From Thioflexithrix psekupsensis (GTDB lineage Bacteria; Pseudomonadota; Gammaproteobacteria; Beggiatoales; Beggiatoaceae): 64,000 nucleotides of DNA. The translations under genes and the position numbers were made by a program. Numbering within the stretch: position 1 is the first letter of the stretch; each line of letters begins with the position of its first letter. The notes below the pieces were generated by a model. That model had not been told where the DNA came from. It did no database searches and was given only the letters and a program-made list of their open reading frames with translations. This document shows positions 47,089 to 55,946 of the stretch, piece by piece. The DNA lies in NCBI RefSeq assembly GCF_002149925.1, contig NZ_MSLT01000023.1, forward strand, positions 1-64,000, in the 5' to 3' direction.

Positions 47089-47295
47089 ATGGTCGATTTT
47101 CAAAGACTTGAACACCGCATTGAAGAATTGGTGAATCTTTGCACCCAATTGGCCGATGAAAATCAAGCGTTGCGGGTGCAACAAGCGCAGTGGTTATCGG
47201 AGCGGGCATCGCTTTTGGAGAAAAATGCGCTGGCGCGCAGCCGTATTGAAGCGATGATCACGCGCTTAAAAACGATGGAAGACAATGGGGTATGA
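47089..47295 (+). CDS. TIGR02449-type small coiled-coil protein
   Basis: 68 residues from the ATG at 47089 (a GTG 18 bases earlier is open). A single long coiled coil ('LEHRIEELVNLCTQLADEN', 'SERASLLEKNALARSRIEAM'). Proteins of this length and pattern sit directly upstream of zapA in many gammaproteobacteria. Its stop overlaps the zapA ATG, so it is coupled to zapA and may help in division-ring assembly. Confidence 0.85.
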   Translation: MVDFQRLEHRIEELVNLCTQLADENQALRVQQAQWLSERASLLEKNALARSRIEAMITRLKTMEDNGV

Positions 47296-47615
47296 GCAGC
47301 AGTCGCATGGATAAAAGTACAATAAAACCCGTTAATTTGCGTATTTTGGATAAAGATTATGTGATTGCCTGCCCAGAAAACGAATGTGAGACGTTATCGG
47401 CTTCGGCGCGCTATTTGACGCAGAAAATTCAAGAAGTCAAAGAAGGCGGTAAAATTGTCAGCATCGAGCGTTTGGTGGTGGTGAGTGCTTTAAATATTAT
47501 TCATGAATATATGCAATATAAACAACAACGTGAACAAGATATTCACGCTTTAGAACAGCATATCGCGCAGTTGGAAGCAAAAATAGAACTTGCATTAACG
47601 CGCATAAAGCAGTAA
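47292..47615 (+). CDS. zapA: Cell division protein ZapA
   Basis: 107 residues. 'VNLRILDKDYVIACPENECETL' at the N-terminus (globular ZapA head) and a C-terminal coiled coil ('HALEQHIAQLEAKIELAL'). ZapA bundles FtsZ filaments at mid-cell. It is followed by the 6S RNA gene, as in most gammaproteobacteria. Confidence 0.95.
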   Translation: MSSSRMDKSTIKPVNLRILDKDYVIACPENECETLSASARYLTQKIQEVKEGGKIVSIERLVVVSALNIIHEYMQYKQQREQDIHALEQHIAQLEAKIELALTRIKQ

Positions 47616-47635
47616 GGTTATAGGTAACGAAGCCG

Positions 47636-47831
47636 ATTTCTGGCATCCCCCTTGGTGTCGTGCGACGCAGAATCGCTTGAACCTATAAGTAACAATACGG
47701 GGACGGGGTTAGGGTGTTGTTGTGCAAGCCTGTTTTGAGCAGGAAGCCTGATATGCTCTTAGACGTTCCCACCTGAACCTTCGGTTCAGCAAACTGGTTG
47801 TACGATGCTGTTGTTCTGGGGGGTGCTTTTT
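47636..47831 (+). ncRNA. ssrS: 6S RNA
   Basis: It lies directly after zapA, the conserved site of ssrS. gcatccccc (47643-47651) pairs with ggggggtgc (47818-47826) to close a long rod. The characteristic 3'-half hairpin cctgaaccttcggttca (about 47772-47788) and the following 'tgctgttgttctgggg' resemble the E. coli RNA. A T-run follows. 6S RNA holds sigma-70 polymerase in stationary phase. Ends are estimates. Confidence 0.72.
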
Positions 47832-47905
47832 CTGTTTAAACGGGGCGATAACCCGTGTTTTGTAGTAAATCAAAGTTGATGATGATATGCCGAGAAGGCA
47901 AAAAG

Positions 47906-47940
47906 AAAGGACAAGGTAAAAAATACCTTGTCCTTTTTTC
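47906..47940. terminator. Bidirectional Rho-independent terminator
   Basis: aaaggacaaggta (47906-47918) and its exact complement (47924-47936) with a 5-base loop, T-run on the plus side and T-rich on the minus side. It separates the plus-strand zapA/6S transcript from the convergent FimV-like gene. Confidence 0.9.
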
Positions 47941-47951
47941 GTGCTTGTCTG

Positions 47952-49472
47952 TTAATGTTCTGGGATTGGATGGGGTTCTTTTTTACGGCGCATCCGACGT
48001 TGGGAAATAAAATTCACCAATAAGCGATAAAGCAACAACACAGTAAAAACAATCCCCAATCCCATTAAGAATTCTAGTATGGGTTCTTGTGGTTTTTCAT
48101 TGGCTGTGCTGGGTTCGGTTGTTTGGTTTGTTTCCTCTGTTTTGACCGTTGCAGGCGTTTCTTGCGTTTCAATTACCGCAGGCGTTTCAATAGTCGTTTC
48201 CGTCGTTTCTTCAACCACAACGGGCGTTTCTTCTGTCTCAATTACCGCAGGCGTTTCAACAGTCGTTTCCGTCGTTTCTTCAACCACAACGGGCGTTTCT
48301 TCTGTCTCAATTACCGCAGGCGTTTCAACAGTCGTTTCGGTCGTTTTTTCAACCACAACAGGCGTTTCTTCTGTCTCAATTACCGCGGGCGTTTCAACAG
48401 TTGTTTCCGTCGTTTCTTCAAACACAACAGGCGTTTCTTCTGTCTCAATTACCGCAGGCGTTTCAACAGTCGTTTCACTCGCTTCTTCAACCACAACAGG
48501 CGTTTCTTCTGTCTCAATTACCGCAGGCGTTTCAACAATCGCTTCAGTTTTTTCTTCAACCACAACAGGCGTTTCTTCTGTCTCAATTACCGCAGGCGTT
48601 TCAACAATCGCTTCAGTTTTTTCTTCAACCACAACAGGTTTTTCTTCTGTCTCAATTACCGCGGGCGTTTCAACGGTCGTTTCACTCGTTGCTTCAACCA
48701 CAACAGGCGTTTCTTGCGTTTCAATTACCGCAGGCGTTTCAACAGTCGTTTCAGGCGTTTCTTCAACCACAACAGGCGTTTCTTCTGTCTCAACTACAGC
48801 AGGCGTTTCAACAGTCGTTTCACTCGTTTCTTCAACCACAACAGGCGTTTCTTGCGTTTCAATTACCGCAGGCGTTTCAACAGTCGCTTCCGTAGTTGTT
48901 TCCGTCGTTTCTTCAACCACAACAGGCGTTTCTTCTGTCTCAATTACCGCGGGAGTTTCAACGGTCGTTTCAGTCGTTTCTTCAACCACAGCAACGCGCT
49001 TATCTGCTTCGCTAGACAACTGCTCAACAACCGCAGGGGCAATAGCAACATCAGGAGATTCTGGTGAAGATTCCATTTCTGTTTCGGTGGGAGTTTCAAC
49101 GGGATTTTCTTCGGGGCAAGTGATCAATTTTTGACCTGATTGATGTTGCTTCCACTCCTCTGTTTGCAAGGCAAATTGACGTTCAGCCTCTCTCACGGTA
49201 ATTAAATCAGATACCGTCTCTTTATTAGGAATCTGTAAAATAGAGCCTCTTTTTAAAGGCGAATTGGCATTACAAGAAATATTAAAGGCTTGGGAATTGG
49301 TGTGAAAAATTGCCATCATCATTTGAATTCGAGAAATCGAACGATCTGGCCGCGTTTTTGATGCAATCGTCCACAACACATCTCCATCCTTAATAGGCCC
49401 ATATGTTTCTTGGGCGTGTGTCAGTGGCGTGAGCAAAAGAGAAAATAGTAAAAATATCAAAAAGTTTCGCAT
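47952..49472 (-). CDS. FimV-like LysM protein with a long tandem-repeat region
   Basis: 506 residues. A signal peptide (1-20), then a FimV-core LysM-type domain (about 22-92): 'YGPIKDGDVLWTIASKTRPD', 'MMMAIFHTNSQAFN' and 'NSPLKRGSILQIP'. Residues about 160-450 are 12 copies of a 23-residue acidic/Thr-Pro unit. One transmembrane helix (about 467-488) and a basic tail end the protein. FimV proteins organise polar pili or division machinery by binding peptidoglycan. It lacks the usual C-terminal TPR region, so it is a short, repeat-expanded relative. Confidence 0.8.
   Translation of the reverse strand: MRNFLIFLLFSLLLTPLTHAQETYGPIKDGDVLWTIASKTRPDRSISRIQMMMAIFHTNSQAFNISCNANSPLKRGSILQIPNKETVSDLITVREAERQFALQTEEWKQHQSGQKLITCPEENPVETPTETEMESSPESPDVAIAPAVVEQLSSEADKRVAVVEETTETTVETPAVIETEETPVVVEETTETTTEATVETPAVIETQETPVVVEETSETTVETPAVVETEETPVVVEETPETTVETPAVIETQETPVVVEATSETTVETPAVIETEEKPVVVEEKTEAIVETPAVIETEETPVVVEEKTEAIVETPAVIETEETPVVVEEASETTVETPAVIETEETPVVFEETTETTVETPAVIETEETPVVVEKTTETTVETPAVIETEETPVVVEETTETTVETPAVIETEETPVVVEETTETTIETPAVIETQETPATVKTEETNQTTEPSTANEKPQEPILEFLMGLGIVFTVLLLYRLLVNFISQRRMRRKKEPHPIPEH
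48120..49010 (-). repeat. 69-bp in-frame tandem repeat, 12 units
   Basis: The unit codes for VEETTETTVETPAVIETEET plus PVV. Copies differ by a few codons (KTEAI, ASETT, Q for E). One copy has an inserted TEA. The near identity of the DNA indicates recent expansion; both other frames on the opposite strand are open only because of it. Confidence 0.95.
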
Positions 49473-49687
49473 AATCTTTACCCGTTACTAAAAAAAGTGG
49501 CTAGAAAAGAACACAAATACGGTTAAAACAGGTAGGCAGGTGGTTTAAACATCCACTGGTAAGGACGATTTTGGTGTAAGTCGCTGTCGATTATACCTGA
49601 AAATCAATTTTACGGGGCAGATTTGGATAGATCGCCAATTCAAAAGATCATTTTTACTTTTTCTCGCATCTCAATTTTATTGCGCTT

Positions 49688-49727
49688 TGTCTGAATCAGA
49701 ATTGACCAAAATTAAAGAAAAAATAGC
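49688..49727. repeat. Degenerate half-copy of the TA-element core
   Basis: 'tttgtctgaatcagaattgac' and the following A-rich stretch resemble the inner arm of the elements at 41493 and 53796 (tctgtcagaatcagaatttac). It lies in the 312-bp gene-free gap 49473-49784, whose only other structure is the hairpin at 49743. Confidence 0.4.
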
Positions 49728-49742
49728 AAAAAAAATTCAGTC

Positions 49743-49766
49743 GTAGAGACACTCACGTGTCTCTAC
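49743..49766. repeat. Perfect 10-bp inverted repeat with 4-base loop
   Basis: gtagagacac-tcac-gtgtctctac. It lies 18 bases after the stop of the Rieske gene (minus strand). On that strand a T-rich tract begins about 7 bases later, so it may act as its terminator. The sequence also resembles dispersed 'gtagagac' palindromes known from other filamentous bacteria, so it could be a small mobile palindrome. Confidence 0.6.
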
Positions 49767-49784
49767 TAAAACCTTAAAAACCTA

Positions 49785-50093
49785 TTACAATAAAACCTGA
49801 ATCTCCTCTCCCACCACGCGCACGGTATAAGTTTTTAAAGCCACGGTAGCGGGTTCTTCTAAGGCTGCGCCAGTGACCACATCAAAACGGCCACCGTGTA
49901 ATGAACATTTGACCACATGACCGTGTAAACAGCCTTTGCTCAATGGCGCGTCTTCATGGCTGCATCTTTCATCAACCGCGTAAATCACGCCGTCCACATT
50001 TGCCAGTAAAACACGGGCTTTTCCGATTTTAACGCCTAACAACTCACCGGGACGGCAGTTTGCCAATGCAGCCACCGTGACGAATTCGCTCAT
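49785..50093 (-). CDS. Rieske [2Fe-2S] ferredoxin-like protein
   Basis: 102 residues, a stand-alone Rieske domain. Cluster ligands are in 'CSHEDAPL' (C43, H45) and 'CSLHGGRFD' (C62, H65). It resembles small ferredoxin components of dioxygenases or NirD. Its ATG overlaps the stop of the TrpD2-like gene (ATGA), so they are coupled. Electron partner unknown. Confidence 0.92.
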   Translation of the reverse strand: MSEFVTVAALANCRPGELLGVKIGKARVLLANVDGVIYAVDERCSHEDAPLSKGCLHGHVVKCSLHGGRFDVVTGAALEEPATVALKTYTVRVVGEEIQVLL

Positions 50094-51217
50094 AACCGCG
50101 CTCCTGCGGCCACTAAACGCGCCAAAGCCGCCCCACTGTCTAACACTTGGCGCACTTGCGTCGCAGCCGCATTCAGCGAATCACAACGGCGCAAATGCCA
50201 CAAACACACCGCACCCGAATAAACTAAAGCGTCATAAGTCGCGCCCGGTTGCCCTTTTAACGCGGCAACCCCGTGTTCTGCGGCTAAACGAGCGATTGCC
50301 GCGCTATCTAGCACCGTATTAGAATCTTCTGGGCTTAATTCTTCGGGAACGGGAACAGCGCGTAATTCTTGTTGAATGCCCAAATCCACGGGATCAATAT
50401 CAATGGATTCCTCCGCGCCACCATTATGATAATAAAAGAATTTACCTGCTTGACGTAAAGAAGGAATCACCCCGCCTTCAATGCCACGCACAATCAATGC
50501 AGAATCAAACCCCGAATGACGCGCCAATAAGGCATAAATACGGGGGTAAGGTTTATGGACATAACCTGTAACCAAATGGGTTTTTTCGCGTCCGCGTAAA
50601 GGCGCAGTCAACACTTCCACCGTGGTAATGGCCGAACGTTTCACCATTTTGCTGCGTAATTCGGTGAGATCATGCAGCGCAGGACAAAATTGAGATTGAT
50701 CCACATAAGTCCAACCCAATTCAGGCTCTGCCAAACGTTTGGCGGCTTCGGCCACTGAAAGTTCTACGGGAATGTCTAAACTACGCAAAATCTGCTTATG
50801 GGTGACACCGAATTTAGGGCTAACCGTTTCCATGCCATGACACACTGCCGGCACCCCACAAGCCGCTAATACGGCAGGTAAAAATGGAGTCGGCGGCAAA
50901 GTGCGATTGTAACCATCATAAGGATCAGCCAAATCAATCACTTCTGGTACATCGGCCGTAACCGTTTCTGTCACATCTCGAATACCTGATAAAATACCGC
51001 AATTCTCATCGTCCGTTTCTCGCTTCATGCGCAGCGCAATCAGGAAAATACCGATTTGAATAGGTTCAATGTGTCCTTGCAAAATCGCCCGCATGCCTAA
51101 ACGCGCTTCTTCTTGCGAAATATTTTTGCTTAACTCAGGCCCCGTAGCGATTCGTTGAATAATAGAACGCATCACTTGTCTGGAATGCGCGATCTCTGAA
51201 GCATCACTTATGGTCAT
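50090..51217 (-). CDS. Anthranilate phosphoribosyltransferase-like protein (TrpD2/YbiB family)
   Basis: 375 residues. ATG at 51217 with aggag upstream; a longer frame upstream runs through the rhodanese gene and is spurious. Glycosyltransferase family 3 fold: N-terminal helical domain ('EARLGMRAILQGHIEPIQIG'), 'DLADPYDGYNRTLPPTPFLP' and 'HGMETVSPKFGVTHKQIL'. The last replaces the catalytic glycine motifs of true TrpD, which marks the YbiB/TrpD2 group of nucleic-acid-binding relatives. Placed between rhodanese and Rieske genes; role unclear. Confidence 0.85.
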   Translation of the reverse strand: MTISDASEIAHSRQVMRSIIQRIATGPELSKNISQEEARLGMRAILQGHIEPIQIGIFLIALRMKRETDDENCGILSGIRDVTETVTADVPEVIDLADPYDGYNRTLPPTPFLPAVLAACGVPAVCHGMETVSPKFGVTHKQILRSLDIPVELSVAEAAKRLAEPELGWTYVDQSQFCPALHDLTELRSKMVKRSAITTVEVLTAPLRGREKTHLVTGYVHKPYPRIYALLARHSGFDSALIVRGIEGGVIPSLRQAGKFFYYHNGGAEESIDIDPVDLGIQQELRAVPVPEELSPEDSNTVLDSAAIARLAAEHGVAALKGQPGATYDALVYSGAVCLWHLRRCDSLNAAATQVRQVLDSGAALARLVAAGARL

Positions 51218-51236
51218 TAAAAATCTCCTAATCTCA

Positions 51237-51572
51237 TTAAGACGCTCTGGCAACCAAAGGCACAACTGGATAACCATGTTGTACCCAACTGATAATCCCA
51301 CCCCGTAAGTTATACAAACGTTTATAACCATGTTGACGCATGAACATACACGCCTGTCCCGAACGCGCCCCACTACGGCAATAAAACACCACATCTCGAT
51401 CTTTCGGCACGTCTTGAGTGCGCAAAGGTAACACAGTTAAAGGCATCGGCACAGCCCCATCAATCGAAGCTTGTGCCATTTCCTCCGGAGTGCGCACATC
51501 AATCAAATACGGCGGATTTTCCCCAGAAAGCCAATTAAACAACTGCTTTGCATCAATATCTTCGTACAACAT
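51237..51572 (-). CDS. Rhodanese-domain protein
   Basis: 111 residues, single rhodanese domain. Active-site loop 'CRSGARSGQA' with C70, 'LIDVRTPEEM' near 24 and the final 'GGIISWVQHGYPV'. It can carry sulfane sulfur as a persulfide. First gene of the rhodanese-TrpD2-Rieske run, 19 bases before the next start. In a sulfur oxidiser a sulfur-transfer role is plausible but not shown. Confidence 0.92.
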   Translation of the reverse strand: MLYEDIDAKQLFNWLSGENPPYLIDVRTPEEMAQASIDGAVPMPLTVLPLRTQDVPKDRDVVFYCRSGARSGQACMFMRQHGYKRLYNLRGGIISWVQHGYPVVPLVARAS

Positions 51573-51675
51573 TTAAACACTAATCTCCATCAACTAAAGA
51601 AAAACAAAAACACCATAATCTGCTAAAATGCACAAAATTTTACATCATCCGCATCCACACGCCCAACAGTAAAAC

Positions 51676-52503
51676 TTAACTGGGTTTAATCGTGTGTTGC
51701 CGTTGTGTCCAGAGTTGTAAAAATTCATTCAGATGGGGTTTATTTTCTGCCTGTAAAGCAGTTTTAACCCGTTGACATTCTTGGGCATAAGTCTCTGGCG
51801 TTAAATGCCCGCGAATTAACTCAAAACGCAAATAAATTAAATAAGTATTTAACACATCTGTTTCACAATAATGTCGAATTTCTTCAATCCCTTGCAGGCC
51901 TTTTTCTAAATACGTGTCCCAGACTTTATGTCCGCTCATGCCCATTTTTCCGGGCAAACCCAATAAAATCGCCATTTGTTCCAAAGACACATACGCTCGC
52001 GCCTGATAATTCGCCAACATATCCATTAAATCAATATGTCGCTCATGATAACGATTCAAATAATTATTCCAACGAAAATGGCCATCACTGGTATTTTCCG
52101 TCGTCCAATACAAAGGTGCAGACACACCATGCAACAATGATCGATAGTGTAACACTGGAAGATCAAACGCCGTCCCGTTCCATGAGACTAAGGTGGGTTT
52201 ATATTTTTGCAGACCTTCAAAAAAACGGTGAATTAACTCTGGCTCGCTCGATTCGGCCTCGCCCAACGACCACACCTTAAACTGATCGCCACTGCGCAGT
52301 ACGATAGAAATAGCCACCACCCGTTGTAAATGTAACCGTAAAAATTCACTTTGTCCTTCAGTTTCTTGATAACGGTAATGTGACATGACGCGTGCCACGT
52401 CTTCGTCGCTTAATTGTGCCATTTCTAAGGGATCACCGTAGAGTTGTCGGCCGCTGGCCACATCAGGAACGGTTTCTATGTCAAATACAAGTACATTCAT
52501 CAT
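51676..52503 (-). CDS. 3'-5' exonuclease, PolB-like family
   Basis: 275 residues from ATG at 52503, which has aggtg 8 bases upstream (a GTG at 52515 is also open). DEDDy-type exonuclease motifs: ExoI 'VFDIETVPD' near 5, ExoII 'LVSWNGTAFDLPVL' near 104 and ExoIII 'YCETDVLNTYLIYL' near 213. It probably trims single-stranded DNA or RNA ends. Stands alone on the minus strand. Confidence 0.9.
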   Translation of the reverse strand: MMNVLVFDIETVPDVASGRQLYGDPLEMAQLSDEDVARVMSHYRYQETEGQSEFLRLHLQRVVAISIVLRSGDQFKVWSLGEAESSEPELIHRFFEGLQKYKPTLVSWNGTAFDLPVLHYRSLLHGVSAPLYWTTENTSDGHFRWNNYLNRYHERHIDLMDMLANYQARAYVSLEQMAILLGLPGKMGMSGHKVWDTYLEKGLQGIEEIRHYCETDVLNTYLIYLRFELIRGHLTPETYAQECQRVKTALQAENKPHLNEFLQLWTQRQHTIKPS

Positions 52504-52639
52504 GTCGTTATTCACCTGAATTTAAGTTAATTTTGCGATGGATGCTGCTATTGTGCAGACTTAATGGAAAAGGCGCAATTCATTAAAACCATTAAAAATC
52601 TTTTTTTTACTTCTACTTTAACTTATGACAAATCTTGCC

Positions 52640-53800
52640 ATGCAAATTGTTGCTGATGAAAACATTCCTTATGTGCGCGAAGCCTTTGCGGATTTGGGAG
52701 ACGTGCGCACGGTGTCGGGGCGGGAACTACACGCCGAACAAGTGATAGATGCGGATGTTTTACTGGTGCGTTCGGTGACGGCGGTGAATCGGGAATTGCT
52801 GTCGGGGAGTCGGGTGCGTTTTGTGGGGACAGCCACGATTGGTACGGATCATATTGATGTGGACTGGTTGCGTGCTAATCAGATTGCGTTTGCCAGTGCG
52901 CCGGGGTGCAATGCGGTGTCGGCCGCGGAATATGTGATCAGTAGTTTATTGGTCTTGGCACAACAGGATAATTTTCGTTTGACGGATAAAACTGTGGGCA
53001 TTATCGGTTGTGGTAACGTGGGATCGCGGGTGTATCAACGTTTACAGACATTAGGTGTGACCTGTTTGTGTCACGATCCGCCTCTGGCCGCGCAAAATCC
53101 CAAAGATACTCACCGCGTTTGGGTGGATCGCGCCACTGTTTTACAAGCCGATATTCTCACCGTACACGTACCACTGACTTTGAGCGGAGAATATGCCACG
53201 GCGCAATTGATTAATACCGATTTTTTAAAAAAAGTTTCTGATCGGGTGATTTTATTCAACACGTCTCGCGGGCGTGTGTTGGACGAAGTCGCTTTGCAAC
53301 AAGCATGGTTACAGCAAAAACAGCGCGTTGCCGTTTTAGACGTATGGCGCGGTGAACCGCATTTAAATCCGCAAACGGTAGCCTTAGCCCGTTTAGCCAC
53401 ACCACACATTGCGGGTTATAGTTTTGATGGTAAAGTGCGGGGAACGCGCTTATTGGCGGAGGCGATTTATGGGTATTTTGGGCAGTCGTTGCGTTGGCAG
53501 GTGAGTTTGCCTGAACCAGCGATTACAGAATTACATTTCTCCGATCACATCAGTGATGAGCAGGCACTCTATTACGCGGCCACGGCTTGTTACGACCCGC
53601 GTCGTGATGATGCGGCCTTGCGTCACAGTATAACGCGAGAGGATGCGGGATTGGCTTTTGATCAATTGCGAAAATATTACCCATTGCGCCGCGAGTTTGC
53701 CAGTTTACATCTCACCATTCCCACCCATCGACACGCCTTAATTGAACAATTGCGGGGTTTAGGTTTTCGGGTGAATGGGTGGGGGGAAGTGTTGGTATAA
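52640..53800 (+). CDS. pdxB: Erythronate-4-phosphate dehydrogenase
   Basis: 386 residues from the ATG at 52640, chosen because the family starts 'M.I..DENIPY'; an ATG 15 bases earlier is possible. D-isomer dehydrogenase fold: NAD site 'VGIIGCGNVGSRVYQ' near 120, 'FNTSRGRVLDEVAL' and 'TPHIAGYSFDGKVRGT' with the catalytic histidine. The C-terminal PdxB dimerisation domain follows. It acts in pyridoxal phosphate synthesis. Its TAA stop is created by the edge of the inserted element; without it the codon would be TAG. Confidence 0.95.
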   Translation: MQIVADENIPYVREAFADLGDVRTVSGRELHAEQVIDADVLLVRSVTAVNRELLSGSRVRFVGTATIGTDHIDVDWLRANQIAFASAPGCNAVSAAEYVISSLLVLAQQDNFRLTDKTVGIIGCGNVGSRVYQRLQTLGVTCLCHDPPLAAQNPKDTHRVWVDRATVLQADILTVHVPLTLSGEYATAQLINTDFLKKVSDRVILFNTSRGRVLDEVALQQAWLQQKQRVAVLDVWRGEPHLNPQTVALARLATPHIAGYSFDGKVRGTRLLAEAIYGYFGQSLRWQVSLPEPAITELHFSDHISDEQALYYAATACYDPRRDDAALRHSITREDAGLAFDQLRKYYPLRREFASLHLTIPTHRHALIEQLRGLGFRVNGWGEVLV

Positions 53801-53982
53801 AGGGTTTCTTCAAATTTTTCTGTCAGAATCAGAATTTACAGAATTTTAGGATTTTCAGAATTAAAGAATAAAAAACCGATTGAAAATAAACGACTTGCAA
53901 GAGTCAATTTTGAAAATTCTTGTGTCTGTAAATTCTGATTCTGACAAATTAAGGATTCTATGAACCCTATCTTTTGGGTATA
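53796..53982. mobile_element. Second copy of the TA-flanked small element, at the pdxB stop codon
   Basis: The interior (about 53813-53970) matches 41517-41672 closely, including both copies of the inverted tgtcagaatcagaatttaca arm. The right end tttt-gggta-ta matches the other copy; the left end is shorter and altered. It lies between the convergent pdxB and ruvB genes. Excision between TA dinucleotides would leave GTA TAG, a stop, so the insertion is silent for PdxB. The long hairpin may also end transcription from both sides. Confidence 0.85.
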
Positions 53983-54040
53983 GCAGGAGGGGAATAACAG
54001 GCGGATAGTCCAGATTATTTTCGTTTAGATACTTATTTCA

Positions 54041-55084
54041 CTACTTACCATCAGACAAAACAACCCCAGAACCCACAGGAGGCGTAAGACCAAAATGATT
54101 CCAAGCCAAACGGGTGCTGACTCGTCCGCGTGGAGTGCGCATCAAAAAACCCTGTTGCAACAAATAAGGTTCAATCACATCCTCAATCGTTCCCCGCTCA
54201 TCACCAATCGCCGCAGCCAAACTTTCAATGCCCACAGGGCCACCGTCGAATTTCTGCATCACCGCCAACAACAACTTACGATCCATCAAATCCAAACCAT
54301 AAGCATCCACATTAAGCAAATCCAACGCCGCTTGTGCAACATTTGCCGTAATTACACCTTGAGCCTTGATTTGGGCATAATCCCGCACCCGTCGCAACAA
54401 ACGATTAGCAATACGCGGTGTCCCACGAGAGCGTTTAGCCAATTCCATCGCTCCACATTCGTCCATTTCCACATTTAAAATACGTGCCGAACGTGTGACA
54501 ATACGCGCCAAATCTTCGCTAGAATAAAACTCTAATCGTTGCGTAATGCCAAACCGATCCCGTAAAGGAGAAGTCAATAAACCCGCTCGCGTCGTCGCTC
54601 CCACCAAAGTAAAAGGCGGCAAATCTAACTTAATTGACCGCGCTGCCGGGCCTTCTCCGATCAGAATATCCAGTTGATAATCTTCCATAGCTGGATACAA
54701 AATTTCCTCAATGACAGGACTTAATCGATGAATTTCGTCAATAAACAGCACATCTCCGCGTTCCAAATTGGTCAACAACGCCGCTAAATCGCCAGCCTTT
54801 TCCAACACAGGCCCCGATGTTTGATGTAAATTGGCACCCATTTCTTGTGCGATAATGTGCGCCAACGTGGTTTTACCCAACCCCGGCGGGCCAAAAATCA
54901 ACACATGGTCTAAGGCCTCATGACGTTGTCGCGCCGCAGGAATAAAAATTTCCATCTGTTCGCGCACTCGCGGCTGCCCTTCATACTCGACAAGAGACTT
55001 AGGACGGATTGCCCGATCAAATAGCGGATCGTCACGTTGTGCCTCTGCACTAATCATTCGCTCAGTTTCTACCCCCACAGCCAT
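54041..55084 (-). CDS. ruvB: Holliday junction branch-migration ATPase RuvB
   Basis: 347 residues. '[20 protein letters not shown]' start, Walker A '[13 protein letters not shown]' near 65, Walker B 'LFIDEIHRL' near 113, sensor '[18 protein letters not shown]' and the C-terminal winged helix ending '[13 protein letters not shown]'. It drives branch migration with RuvA. ruvA and ruvC, commonly upstream, are absent here. Confidence 0.98.
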   Translation of the reverse strand: MAVGVETERMISAEAQRDDPLFDRAIRPKSLVEYEGQPRVREQMEIFIPAARQRHEALDHVLIFGPPGLGKTTLAHIIAQEMGANLHQTSGPVLEKAGDLAALLTNLERGDVLFIDEIHRLSPVIEEILYPAMEDYQLDILIGEGPAARSIKLDLPPFTLVGATTRAGLLTSPLRDRFGITQRLEFYSSEDLARIVTRSARILNVEMDECGAMELAKRSRGTPRIANRLLRRVRDYAQIKAQGVITANVAQAALDLLNVDAYGLDLMDRKLLLAVMQKFDGGPVGIESLAAAIGDERGTIEDVIEPYLLQQGFLMRTPRGRVSTRLAWNHFGLTPPVGSGVVLSDGK

Positions 55085-55166
55085 TTGACTCCTTGCCTAT
55101 TTTTCACTCAACTCAGGTTATAATAACACCAAATCCCAACCAGTGACGCGATGTCTTACTTGCCTT

Positions 55167-55946
55167 ATGTCCTATATTTTAGAAGCCCTCAAAAAAGCCG
55201 AACAAGAACGCAATCTGGGACAAGTTCCCCCTTTAACCCAGTCACAGACTCCTTTGTTCAGTGCGGCTGCCGACACGTTGCCTTTACAACGGGCGACGGC
55301 GTGGTTACTTGGCAGTGCGTTACTGATTGCGGTGGGTGCGGGTGCGTTGGGACACTGGTTTGCGCAACAACAACCCACCTCGTCTAAATCCACTCACGCC
55401 AATAAAACAGCAACCCAACAAGAACGCCCCGCACCCAATGAAGAAAAAACCACCGCATTAACCCCAACAAAAGCCCTTCCGTCCATTATTATTCCCAGCG
55501 AATCGCCCCCAACAAACACCAACCCCTTGGCAAATGTGGCCAGTGTGCGCGACCCCCAAACACCAAAAGAAAAACCAAATATTCCACAAGCCCCCCCCAC
55601 CGCTCCCCCCGTTGCCAAACCTGCGCCTCCGCCGCAGCCTGTGGCACGAGTGGTGAAACCGACGGAAACGGAAAATGTGCCTGTTGTGGCGACTGCTGCG
55701 CTGCCTGAGATACAAAATATACCGTTGTTTCAAGAATTGCCCGCACAAACACAACAACGCTTATCTCCCTTAGTGATCAATATTCACGTTTACGCCGAAC
55801 AGGCACAACAACGTTTTGTCTTGATTAACGGGCGACGTTTTCGGGAAGGAATGACTTTACAAGCGAATTTAACGCTGTTGCACATTCGCCCCACAGATAT
55901 TATATTGCGTTATCAAGACCAGCTATTCCGTTTAAATCCTTTGTAA
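55167..55946 (+). CDS. gspB: Type II secretion GspB-like protein
   Basis: 259 residues from the ATG at 55167 (an upstream GTG is unlikely). The start 'MSYILEALKKAEQERNLG' is highly typical of GspB/ExeB. One transmembrane helix (about 45-63), a proline-rich periplasmic linker (about 70-180) and a C-terminal T2SSB domain ('LVINIHVYAEQAQQRFVLIN', 'ILRYQDQLFRL') follow. It helps assemble the outer-membrane secretin with GspA, which is not adjacent. Confidence 0.92.
   Translation: MSYILEALKKAEQERNLGQVPPLTQSQTPLFSAAADTLPLQRATAWLLGSALLIAVGAGALGHWFAQQQPTSSKSTHANKTATQQERPAPNEEKTTALTPTKALPSIIIPSESPPTNTNPLANVASVRDPQTPKEKPNIPQAPPTAPPVAKPAPPPQPVARVVKPTETENVPVVATAALPEIQNIPLFQELPAQTQQRLSPLVINIHVYAEQAQQRFVLINGRRFREGMTLQANLTLLHIRPTDIILRYQDQLFRLNPL

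Noticed and set aside
48079-49134. Three long plus-strand frames opposite the FimV-like repeats
   Set aside because: Low-complexity translations (Val/Ser or Phe/Arg repeats) produced by the 69-bp array; the minus frame has signal peptide, LysM core and membrane helix.
50090-51394. Longer start of the TrpD2-like gene reaching into the rhodanese gene
   Set aside because: The extra 59 residues are the rhodanese sequence in another frame; the ATG at 51217 has a strong ribosome site.
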